A stretch of 13,425 nucleotides of DNA from Lentisphaerota bacterium (lineage in GTDB: Bacteria > Verrucomicrobiota > Kiritimatiellia > RFP12 > UBA1067): NCBI GenBank assembly GCA_015061765.1, contig SUVZ01000057.1, forward strand, positions 1 through 13,425, in the 5' to 3' direction. Positions 1 to 6,015 of the stretch are shown here, one piece after another. The translations under genes and the position numbers were made by a program. The notes under the pieces are model-generated. The model did no database searches. It was not told the origin of the DNA and saw only the letters and a program-made list of their open reading frames with translations. Numbering within the stretch: the first letter of the stretch is position 1; each line of letters opens with the position of its first letter.

Positions 1-768
1 GGCAAGTACCGTTCTGCCGACTGCCGCCGCATCAACCGTCTTGCCCATGCTCCCGGCAATCTTTACCACGCCCTTCGTGGCTCCACCCACCACACCGCCA
101 AGCGCATACAGACCCGAAAAGCCTTCAGCCACATCCAATCCCGTATCAACGAGATCTCTGGCATCCTTCATGCCCTTAGCGTCCAAGCCCTCGATAATCG
201 CATCCGTCGCCTTCTCCCGCATCGCCCGGATGTTATCGCTCGCATCCTTGCGCACATCTGCAATGGTATCCGCCGCGTCTTCCGCGCCCAACGCCCGGCT
301 CGTAAACGCAGCCGCATTGAGTACCGTTCCCTGAATCGCATCCGCCAGACCTGTCACCCCTGCTACAGCTGCACTTCCGACACCTGCTGCAATGTTCTTC
401 GCATGGTATTCGGCAGCACTCTGTTCCCCATCCGGATCAATCCAGTTCTCGCCCTTGTCGAGTTCCTTGAGCGTATCGGTGACAATATTGGATTCATCCT
501 CTCTCTGCTTATGCTGCCAACCTTCCGCTATCCGGCTCTTGAAGGCTTCCTTCGCATCGTCTATCGACCTCTGCTCCCAAGGCTGCAGACCGTCCTTCGC
601 GGTGTCATCCCAGTCCGCTCCTTCCCATTCCTCGCCTGTCTTCGGGTTCACAAGAGTCTGGATCCGCGCAAAGCGCCGCCCGTTCTTCGCCATTTCATCG
701 GAGAAATTCTTGAATTCCTCCTGTTCAACGCGGTATTCCTTGCCCCAGTTGTCGATGAATCGTGTCAT
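1..768 (-). CDS. Long phage-like protein, N-terminal 256 residues (3' end outside window)
   Basis: The frame is open without a stop from an ATG at 768 to the window edge, so only the first 256 residues are seen. AAGGA lies 9 nt upstream of the ATG. Residues 1-120 are hydrophilic and rich in Trp, Asp, Glu and Lys. Residues 121-160 and 205-240 are long Ala/Gly/Val segments (for example AAGVGSAAVAGVTGLADAI and GLYALGGVVGGATKG) separated by a charged helix at 161-204. No enzyme motif is visible. A hydrophilic start followed by glycine-rich, membrane-active segments, in a gene beside a small helical protein and an integrase, resembles the large internal or DNA-ejection proteins of tailed phages; that role is inference. 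The protein could instead be a conjugative-element or other large polyvalent protein. I am confident that it is coding and unsure of its function. Confidence 0.7.
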   Translation of the reverse strand, partial: MTRFIDNWGKEYRVEQEEFKNFSDEMAKNGRRFARIQTLVNPKTGEEWEGADWDDTAKDGLQPWEQRSIDDAKEAFKSRIAEGWQHKQREDESNIVTDTLKELDKGENWIDPDGEQSAAEYHAKNIAAGVGSAAVAGVTGLADAIQGTVLNAAAFTSRALGAEDAADTIADVRKDASDNIRAMREKATDAIIEGLDAKGMKDARDLVDTGLDVAEGFSGLYALGGVVGGATKGVVKIAGSMGKTVDAAAVGRTVLA

Positions 769-796
769 TTCAGGTATTCCTTCTTTTTATTTTCAT

Positions 797-818
797 GGCG
801 CGTTGTCCCCAACGCGCC
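797..818. repeat. GC-rich perfect hairpin, 9-bp stem, 4-nt loop
   Basis: Arms GGCGCGTTG (797-805) and CAACGCGCC (810-818) pair perfectly around TCCC. It lies in the 123-nt gap between the two left-hand genes, ending about 28 nt before the next start codon. No T-run follows on either strand, so it is not a standard intrinsic terminator. It may be an mRNA processing or stability element or a REP-like extragenic palindrome. Confidence 0.7.
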
Positions 819-865
819 CATTCTCTTGCATTTTCTCGCCTGTTTCCGTTTTTGGCTCACCCGTT

Positions 866-899
866 TTGCGCGGCGGCATTCTTGCCGCCGGTCACGCAA
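866..899. repeat. Second GC-rich hairpin, 8-bp perfect stem with an outer 5-bp stem
   Basis: Inner arms CGGCGGCA (871-878) and TGCCGCCG (883-890) enclose TTCT. An outer stem TTGCG (866-870) with CGCAA (895-899) closes around a 4-nt bulge (891-894). The stop codon of the upstream gene (892-894) lies in that bulge, so its last codon helps form the outer stem. There is no T-run. It may act as a transcript 3'-end or processing structure, or be a REP-like element. Confidence 0.7.
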
Positions 900-1818
900 A
901 CCGATTGATCAGCCTCGCCACATTCCTTCCAGTCGAAACATGTTTCTCTGCTTCCTTCTGCTTCTCGCCTTCATCAAGCGTTATGCCCTCTTCCTCCATC
1001 TTCGCCTTGATTTCTTCATCGCTGTAACCCTCTTTCTTCATCAGATCCGCTATATCCTTGATTTTCACCCCGAATCCGCTTGCAAAAGCTTTAAGTATTC
1101 CACCCTTTGATCTTTCTTTCTCCTGATCAAGTTTTCCCTGATTCTTCTTCTCCTGTATGTCTATTTTCCCTTGATTCTTTTGTTGCTCTGCAGCAACCCG
1201 GCCTTCTGCAGTCACCCTTCCTGTACGTTCCCTGCTACCGGGATGATACTCGCCGTTTTCACCCCAGTAGCCATGTTCGCGCTTGCTCGCTTCATCGGCA
1301 TTCTTGAAAGCCTCGCCTGACTTCCATTTCTCGAATTCAAGCCGCCCCTTCTCCATCGCTTCTCGGCTCTTCGCCTCTGCTTCAATCCCCTTCAGCCGGT
1401 TGTCGGAAGTATACTTTTCCGCATCCGCCCGAATCTGCGCAGCGTCCTTTCCTGCTCCGATCTGACCATCCCGCTGCGCTTCTGCAATATCCTCTCTCGT
1501 ATCAAGCTCATCGTCTCTGTATTTGTTATCCGCGATCCTCTGCTCTTCACGGGCTTTATCCGCAAAATACTTGTCTACACCCGCTTTATCCCACGGATTG
1601 AAAGATCCCGGACTTGCCGCCATACGTGCTCTGCGCGACTCCATCGCCCGTTCATGCGCCTTGTTCATTCTGCCGTAATAATCATCGAGCGACTTCTGTT
1701 CAGCCACCCTCCATGCAGGCTGTTGAGCGGCAAGCTTCGCCTCCGCTGCCGCCTTGCGCTCCGCGAGATCTGCCTGTCTCTCAATATTTGCAATCTGTTC
1801 TTCTGTCAATCGAGCCAT
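892..1818 (-). CDS. Charged, helix-forming protein of the phage-like element, 308 aa
   Basis: The frame can open at 1887, but the ATG at 1818 is chosen because AAGGAG sits 5 nt before it, the strongest ribosome site in this part of the window. The protein begins MARLTEEQIANIE. It is rich in Ala, Glu, Lys, Arg and Gln, contains no Cys, and has no signal peptide or membrane segment. Residues 1-180 look like long amphipathic helix or coiled coil. Around 212-236 a unit of the form KNQGKxD is repeated in tandem (NQGKID, then KNQGKLD). A compact C-terminal region contains DLMKKEGYSDEEIKAKM (258-274). It lies upstream of, and probably in one transcript with, the long Gly/Ala-rich protein. A small internal virion, scaffold or ejection-complex protein would fit, but no family is recognised. 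Confidence 0.75.
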   Translation of the reverse strand: MARLTEEQIANIERQADLAERKAAAEAKLAAQQPAWRVAEQKSLDDYYGRMNKAHERAMESRRARMAASPGSFNPWDKAGVDKYFADKAREEQRIADNKYRDDELDTREDIAEAQRDGQIGAGKDAAQIRADAEKYTSDNRLKGIEAEAKSREAMEKGRLEFEKWKSGEAFKNADEASKREHGYWGENGEYHPGSRERTGRVTAEGRVAAEQQKNQGKIDIQEKKNQGKLDQEKERSKGGILKAFASGFGVKIKDIADLMKKEGYSDEEIKAKMEEEGITLDEGEKQKEAEKHVSTGRNVARLINRFA

Positions 1819-1908
1819 AACAACTCCTTCTTTCTTAATTGTCTGCTGACTCGACTTATACCACCTATTCTCATCCAAGTGTTGCATAATCGCCCGATCT
1901 GGAGCGTT

Positions 1909-1930
1909 TTTCTGTTCATATGAACAGAAA
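1909..1930. promoter_or_regulatory. 22-bp perfect palindrome, LexA/SOS-box-like
   Basis: The two 11-nt arms are exact reverse complements. The core reads TGTTC-ATAT-GAACA, which also satisfies CTGT-N8-ACAG. From memory, TGTTC-N4-GAACA is the LexA motif described for Verrucomicrobia and CTGT-N8-ACAG is the gammaproteobacterial one. It lies 90 bp before the start of the 308-aa gene, between that gene and the integrase. No convincing -35/-10 pair could be fixed beside it. The palindrome is certain; LexA as the binder is inference. Confidence 0.6.
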
Positions 1931-1956
1931 GAGAGGAGATTTGCATCTCCCCTCTC
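1931..1956 (-). terminator. Possible weak terminator hairpin after the integrase
   Basis: GAGAGG (1931-1936) pairs with CCTCTC (1951-1956) and AGAT (1937-1940) with ATCT (1945-1948), leaving a CC bulge and a TTGC loop. Read on the minus strand it is followed by TTTCTGTT, a short T-rich tail. It abuts the palindrome at 1909-1930, so termination of integrase transcripts and control of the next gene may overlap here. The tail is weak, so termination is uncertain. Confidence 0.3.
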
Positions 1957-1982
1957 CCGTTCCGCTCTCCGGCGGCGATTTT

Positions 1983-2009
1983 CAGTTGTTAAGAAATCCT
2001 TTACAACTG
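1983..2009. repeat. Inverted repeat CAGTTGT / ACAACTG
   Basis: Seven-base perfect arms (1983-1989 and 2003-2009) are separated by 13 nt. It lies in the integrase-to-308-aa-gene gap. Such spaced dyads in phage control regions often bind regulators or recombination factors; nothing more specific can be said. Confidence 0.4.
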
Positions 2010-2017
2010 CCCACGCC

Positions 2018-2064
2018 GATGGCTGAGCTGTGCTCCAGTGCTGATGGCTGAGCTGCGCTCAGCC
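2018..2064. repeat. 18-bp direct repeat with 25-bp period; second copy forms a hairpin
   Basis: Copies at 2018-2035 and 2043-2060 share 17 of 18 bases (GATGGCTGAGCTG then TGCTC or CGCTC). The second copy extends into a perfect hairpin, GGCTGAGC (2046-2053) with GCTCAGCC (2057-2064), loop TGC. It starts 15 nt past the integrase stop codon on the minus strand. It could be a 3'-end structure or paired binding sites, such as arm-type recombinase or excisionase sites. Confidence 0.6.
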
Positions 2065-2078
2065 AATCTGTGTTCAGC

Positions 2079-3302
2079 CTATATCAGCTCCGTTACATCC
2101 AGCCCGTCTTCCACGATAGCCTGGCTCGGATCCGCGTAGTAGTACATGACCGTCTTCGGATCGTCGCCCGATATTGCGCTTGCCTTTTCAAGTCCCATGT
2201 TCTGATACACGTGATCGACACATATCTTCCGAAGTTCGTAGCTGGCCTTTTTGGCGTTTGGGAATATCTCGCGCAATTCCTTGTTTATGCGCAGGAAAGT
2301 CATGTGAGCGAAGGGAATGAGCTTGTCCCTTTCATCCTCACCGTTCTTCTTCCACCAACCCTTGCCCTCTTCCGTTTTCGACAATTCCGCAATGTTCTTC
2401 TTGGCTTCCAGTATTCTTTCCCACATGGTGGGAGATACCGGCCAGGCGACGCTTCGTGCGGAACTTGTCGAAGTCTTGTTCGGCACATAGTGGAGAATCA
2501 TGCGTTCTGCGGTCTCACCCGATTTCAGACGCACCGTCCTCTGTGCAAATATCCCTGGCGTAGCCCTGCACACGTCGCCGTTACGCATGGCGAACTGAAG
2601 CATCATCGTCGCCGCAAGCCATTTGCGCTTGTCCGGATCGTTCCAGAGATTCTCGTACCACGCCTTGAGCCTGTCGAGCTGTTCCTTTGTTGGTCTTTCA
2701 TACCGTGTTGGGCGCATGTTCCTCTTTGCCGGAAGAATGAATTGCGGCACCCTGAAGCCCTCTCTGCGGTAGTATGGGCCAATCCATCTTGCGGTCATCC
2801 CCTGGATGGACGCTGCATAGCTCCATGCCGTAGACTTAGACTTTCCGCTCTGGATCATCGAAGTGATGGCAATGTCGATCATGTCCGTCGTTAGTTTTGA
2901 GCACATGTGTTCCGGGGAGAGTCCGGCCGCTTTCAGGAATTGAACCAAGCCCTTTACTGTGTTCTCAACGGATCTTTCGCTTGGCTTTCCGCTTTTCACC
3001 CTTTCCATGGCTGCTGCCTTTGGGTAGTTCTCGATGAGATCCGCGAATTTCATTTCCGAGTCGCCCAAACGCTTCTCGAAATATGGTCTGCTCATCAAGC
3101 CTGCTCGCCAGTTGGCGAACTCCGTTTTCAGGGCTTTTGTGGCCCTACCCCTGTCATCGAGCGCAAGGGTTCCCTGAAGCGTGGATTTTCTGATTTCCCG
3201 CTTACCGTTCACCATCTTCCTGAAATAGACGATTCCAGGATTATCCGCGGTCCTGCCGACGAGAACAACCCCCGGCATGACCTTTTCGAATTTTCTAGCC
3301 AT
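2079..3302 (-). CDS. int: Tyrosine recombinase / phage-type integrase, 407 aa
   Basis: Expected to catalyse site-specific integration and excision of the neighbouring element. The ATG at 3302 has GAGGT 6 nt upstream. An N-terminal arm and core-binding SAM-like region (about 84-180) precede the catalytic domain. Arg I is R240 in FAMRNGD, the beta-hairpin Lys is K276 in YVPNKTS, Arg II is R358 in YELRK, and the nucleophile is predicted as Y389 in MYYYAD, 31 residues after R358 as in lambda Int. The box II His is Y355 and the box III His/Trp position (R358+22) is D380, both unusual. The C terminus is short after the Tyr. As an integrase at the border of an element, it suggests an attachment site close by, probably in the gene-free stretch beyond its start. 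The family call is firm; full activity is less sure. Confidence 0.9.
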   Translation of the reverse strand: MARKFEKVMPGVVLVGRTADNPGIVYFRKMVNGKREIRKSTLQGTLALDDRGRATKALKTEFANWRAGLMSRPYFEKRLGDSEMKFADLIENYPKAAAMERVKSGKPSERSVENTVKGLVQFLKAAGLSPEHMCSKLTTDMIDIAITSMIQSGKSKSTAWSYAASIQGMTARWIGPYYRREGFRVPQFILPAKRNMRPTRYERPTKEQLDRLKAWYENLWNDPDKRKWLAATMMLQFAMRNGDVCRATPGIFAQRTVRLKSGETAERMILHYVPNKTSTSSARSVAWPVSPTMWERILEAKKNIAELSKTEEGKGWWKKNGEDERDKLIPFAHMTFLRINKELREIFPNAKKASYELRKICVDHVYQNMGLEKASAISGDDPKTVMYYYADPSQAIVEDGLDVTELI

Positions 3303-3364
3303 GATTTACCTCTTTTCTTTTTTGCGGAGCTCCCACACTCCGAGACCACAGATCTGCCATATGA

Positions 3365-3381
3365 TATCATTTTCCATGATA
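3365..3381. promoter_or_regulatory. Dyad TATCAT-N5-ATGATA upstream of the integrase
   Basis: Perfect 6-nt arms (3365-3370, 3376-3381) lie about 63 bp before the integrase start. The left arm also belongs to the 10-bp palindrome ATGATATCAT (3361-3370). The position suits an operator that controls integrase expression. The binding protein is unknown. Confidence 0.4.
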
Positions 3382-3509
3382 CAAGAATGTAGCAAAATCT
3401 GTAGCCAAATTTAGGGGAATCAATGGTAAACCATAATAAACGGTGTTTGCAAATATTCAGCATTTACAGAGCAAAACACACCATAAAACATTCAAAAGAT
3501 TTCATTTTA

Positions 3510-3568
3510 GCGACCTTTACTCAGCAATGAGAAATCCCTCGACTTTCATCCAATTGAGCTACAGTCGC
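3510..3568 (-). other. tRNA-like fragment, possible attachment-site relic
   Basis: Read on the minus strand, 3563-3548 is TGTAGCTCAATTGGAT, a near-consensus tRNA D-arm. It is preceded by GCGAC, which can pair with GTCGC at 3510-3514, the place an acceptor 3' strand would take. The next part, GTCGAGGGATTTC, resembles a T-arm 5' half, but an anticodon arm is missing and the length is only 59 nt. A separate CTCA-GCAA-TGAG mini-hairpin lies at 3520-3531. It is not a functional tRNA by the usual model. It could be a decayed tRNA left at an integration site, or chance. Confidence 0.3.
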
Positions 3569-3855
3569 AGAAATAAGCCTTGTTTTACAGATGAGATTTC
3601 GGCATATTGCCAATTCGCATGCGAATATCCAGTCTTGCCTATATCATCTCCATGGCTGCGTAATATACTATATCACCCTTCTATAGTCAAGCCCCGAGCC
3701 AAGGTATGTCGTGGATTTCAGATGGGAATGGTTCACCGAGTTATCTGCAGAGTATCTTTTCTATTTGACAAACTGGGAATCAGGTTCAGGATTCTCCTAG
3801 CCTCTTTTATTCCTTCTTCTGGCTGTTTCACTGTTCCAGAATCCGCACGAATCCG

Positions 3856-4704
3856 TCATGCCGCACTTGCCGGAGCTGAACGCTGACCGTGTGTCGCATA
3901 AGTCTTGACCGATCCAATGATATGCGGCTTGATCTTCACCGCTATCTGCCCGAAGCAAAGCGCGTGTCTGCCAGCCATCCCGCTCACAAACTCTCTGCCG
4001 CCGATTATCACCCCGTTCGAGAGCCTTCCGTCCCTCACAGCAAACTCACCTCCACCCCAAAACTCTCCAAGAAGGGACAGACCCTTCAAGACACGCTTGT
4101 CGCCCTTGGCTGCCGCGCCGGGGGCGCTCCATTCATAGGCTGCCACACGGGTGACAAGCCCAGCCCTTATGGGGTTGCCGTGGATATAGGCTACCAGATT
4201 GCGCAGATAACGGCCGTTCTCCACAAGCACACTCTTGAACCGTCCGCTCCACAATGTACCTTCATGGCCGTAGTTTAAGTTGTACCACTGAGACACCCTC
4301 TGCTTGAAAGTCTTCATAAATTCACTCAAATCACCCATTCTTGCCCTGAACCTTGCGATTTCGGCTTCAGCGGAAGACTCGTCGCCTCCCTTCCTAAACC
4401 CCGCAAGCCGTTTTTCAATCAACACCCTTCGATCTTCCCCATATAGGACACCCACCCTTCTCAAAACCTCTGCTTCAGAAACCGCCCCGTCTTTCTTCGG
4501 TACCCTGACGCACAGGTGGAAGTGGTTGTCCATGACCACATACGTAACCACGTCCACGCCACTGAATTCAGCCGCCCGGTGAAGCATGTTCACAAACGTG
4601 CTCTTACGTTCTGCATCCTTCAGCAGAAAAGCCTTGTTGGCAATTCGGCTGACCACATGGTAGAAGGCCTCGCCTTCCGCCTTTATTCTTTTTATCCTCG
4701 CCAT
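3856..4704 (-). CDS. REP-associated tyrosine transposase (RAYT, Y1_Tnp / IS200-like), 282 aa
   Basis: Single-strand DNA nuclease/transposase of the HUH-Y1 family. The start at 4704 is supported by AAGGAA 8 nt upstream. The N terminus has YHVVSRIANKAFLL (15-28). The HUH motif is NHFHL (H61, H63) in TYVVMDNHFHLCV. The helix FMKTFKQRVSQWYN holds the likely catalytic Tyr, Y141, followed by the RAYT signature GTLWSGRFKSVLVE (149-162) and YIHGNPIRAGLV (174-185). About 55 charged residues (70-125) separate HUH from Tyr, longer than in minimal IS200 TnpA. The tail contains GVIIGGREFV (231-240), typical of larger RAYTs. RAYTs normally stand alone as single-copy domesticated genes tied to palindromic REP sequences. 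The iteron/inverted repeat beginning 70 bp upstream is the obvious candidate partner here. Confidence 0.9.
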   Translation of the reverse strand: MARIKRIKAEGEAFYHVVSRIANKAFLLKDAERKSTFVNMLHRAAEFSGVDVVTYVVMDNHFHLCVRVPKKDGAVSEAEVLRRVGVLYGEDRRVLIEKRLAGFRKGGDESSAEAEIARFRARMGDLSEFMKTFKQRVSQWYNLNYGHEGTLWSGRFKSVLVENGRYLRNLVAYIHGNPIRAGLVTRVAAYEWSAPGAAAKGDKRVLKGLSLLGEFWGGGEFAVRDGRLSNGVIIGGREFVSGMAGRHALCFGQIAVKIKPHIIGSVKTYATHGQRSAPASAA

Positions 4705-4773
4705 ATCTGGATTTCCTTTCTATTGGAAGTACATTCATCCCAACAACAGGAAAGATAGCAAATTTACGAAAAA

Positions 4774-4844
4774 GAAATGTCATGGAAATGTAAAAGAAAT
4801 GTAAAAGTTATGTCAAAAAATTTTGACATAACTTTTACATTTCT
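4774..4844. repeat. 11-bp iteron array running into a 24-bp perfect inverted repeat
   Basis: Units of the form GAAATGTNANN start at 4774, 4785 and 4796, the last two being identical GAAATGTAAAA. A related unit, GTTATGTCAAA, starts at 4807. The right half inverts the pattern: 4795-4818 and 4821-4844 are exact reverse complements around AA. The 11-bp pitch is about one helical turn, so bound protomers would line up on one DNA face. It lies between the transposase start (4704) and the GH16 remnant (stop 4906). It could be the transposase's recognition palindrome, an operator for it, or an AT-rich transcript end. Confidence 0.75.
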
Positions 4845-4879
4845 GACAAGGATAACTTTTAAAGCGTCTCACATAATAA

Positions 4880-4891
4880 GGGTCTGTCCCC
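4880..4891. repeat. Short GGG-TCTGT-CCCC palindromic motif
   Basis: GGG and CCC arms enclose TCTGT, 36 bp beyond the large inverted repeat and 15 bp from the end of the GH16 remnant. From memory, similar GGGTCTGTCCCC strings occur beside RAYT/Y1 transposase genes in other phyla, so it may mark the outer end of a transposase-associated unit. No second copy is seen at the other side of the gene. Confidence 0.3.
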
Positions 4892-4905
4892 ACGAATGCG
4901 CCATC

Positions 4906-5913
4906 TTATTCTACCGATGTGCCGTCCACACGTTCAAGGGTAAGCGCACCCATGGACAGATACCCGACCTGTAGCAAAGTGATAACATGCCGCCCGGCCG
5001 AAAGCTCCAGCTCCCCGACAAGCCGCGACTTTCTCCGGGACCAATCCCACTTGCCCGGCCACGGACAATCAAACTCACCGCGCTTGACACCGTCCACCAC
5101 CAGCAGAACCTTGTTCGGAAAATAGTTGCCCGTTCCAAAATCAAGCGTCGCCTTGAACATGCCTCCCTCTTCCACGTTTACCGTATAGTTCATCCATTCA
5201 CCTGTCCTCAACTGAGGCACGGACTTCCGACGGCAATCAAATGCGCTGTCCGTACGCAGAAGCGGATATCTTCCGGCTCCTTTCGTGCGTGGGGTGACAC
5301 CGTGAGAATAATGAGCGACACCTCGCCCACCTTCGTCAAACTTCCAGGGCGCTATCGTTCCCGGTACTGCATGATCCTTGCCTTTCCACGGAGCGGAAGT
5401 CCCTTGGAATGCGGGAATCCTCCAACGAAGATCGTCAGTCGAGGAGACTCGCCCTTCAGCATCCACTACATAGAGGCGAAATGCGTGGGCAAGCGCATCC
5501 CAAGGCGGCGTTTTGCCGGAGCGCCCGGCCGACATGTAACGGGTTGTCCGGTAGTATTCTTCTGAAAACGGAAGCTCCAGCTTCCATGGTGGCCGCGTGC
5601 AGACCGCTACCGGATGACCGCAGTCGAACAGAAGAACCTCCCTGATCGGCGCCTTGGTCGCCGCCGCCTCCGTCACTTCCGCCTCGAACACGATCTTCTC
5701 GCCCACCGGGACAACGACGCGCTCATCGTCTGCAGACATCTTCCAAGCCACTTTCGGCAATGATGGATCATCCTTCGGATATTCCCAATAGCGCACATGG
5801 TCGATCTTGAAGTATTCGGGGAACTTGAATCCCGTGGTATCACGGCGGCCCCACCCCCTCATGATACATCCGCTGAAGATGATATGCAACGGACAATTCA
5901 GGGCGGCATGGTT
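4906..5913 (-). pseudogene. 3' remnant of a secreted GH16 glycosidase with Ig-like and CBM6-like domains
   Basis: The only possible early start is a TTG at 5889 (ATG at 5862), neither with a good ribosome site. Homology-like sequence continues in frame above that TTG (NHAALNCPLHIIFSG) up to a TAG at 5914-5916, beyond which the frame is noise. From the TTG, residues 1-37 end in FPEYFKIDHVRYW, the closing strand of GH16 catalytic domains. Residues 55-150 look like an Ig-like domain. Residues 173-322 look like CBM6 (PGTIAPWKFDEGGRGVAHY, GEWMNYTVNVEEGG, VDGVKRGEF, LSAGRHVITL). The CBM6 PGxIEAE motif reads PGTIAPW, so its metal-site Glu residues are lost. The GH16 ExDxE active site and a signal peptide are absent. 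The gene was probably cut at its 5' end next to the yebC promoter. An intact but catalytically dead lectin-like ORF is less likely. Confidence 0.65.
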
Positions 5914-5932
5914 CTAAGTCAATGGTGAGGGA

Positions 5933-5961
5933 TTGCGTTTTCACCTCTCATTTGATACAAT
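5933..5961 (+). promoter_or_regulatory. Sigma70-type promoter of yebC
   Basis: TTGCGT (5933-5938) and TACAAT (5956-5961) are separated by exactly 17 bp. Transcription would begin near 5968, leaving a 5' leader of about 48 nt with AAGGAG at 6003-6008, 7 nt before the yebC ATG. The -35 is a partial match, the -10 a 5/6 match. Confidence 0.6.
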
Positions 5962-6015
5962 ACAGGAACTTTTTTCTTAACAGGAACAAACTCTTACCAC
6001 AAAAGGAGCGGACAA

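Larger units (their letters stand above)
3303..3855. other. Gene-free, AT-richer stretch between integrase and transposase
   Basis: No frame here has a convincing start site, ribosome site or recognisable protein; the longest open frame on the plus strand reads as noise. The stretch contains the dyad at 3365-3381, the tRNA-like fragment at 3510-3568, an ACCATAA motif seen twice (about 3430 and 3480), and a CGGATTC repeat pair at the 3' edge of the transposase. It probably holds the integrase promoter and the junction between element and chromosome, but the junction itself cannot be placed without the other end of the element. Confidence 0.5.

Noticed and set aside
403..1110. 235-residue and 211-residue plus-strand frames opposite the two left-hand genes
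   Set aside because: They are antisense frames of the minus-strand genes, which have good ribosome sites and plausible composition; the plus-strand frames have neither.
1819..1887. Earlier start (1887) for the 308-aa protein
   Set aside because: The 23 extra residues follow no ribosome site, while the ATG at 1818 has AAGGAG 5 nt upstream.
2070..2894. 274-residue plus-strand frame opposite the integrase
   Set aside because: The minus-strand frame carries clear recombinase motifs, so this one is a shadow.
3780..3815. GGTTCAGGATTCTCC as a tRNA T-arm
   Set aside because: The stem does not pair properly and no D-arm, anticodon arm or acceptor could be found around it.
3443..3886. 147-residue open frame on the plus strand across the gene-free stretch
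   Set aside because: It has no ribosome site, overlaps the 3' end of the transposase on the other strand, has noise-like composition, and crosses the tRNA-like fragment.
4774..4844. CRISPR array
   Set aside because: The units are 11 bp, contiguous without spacers, and invert in the second half, and no cas gene is nearby.
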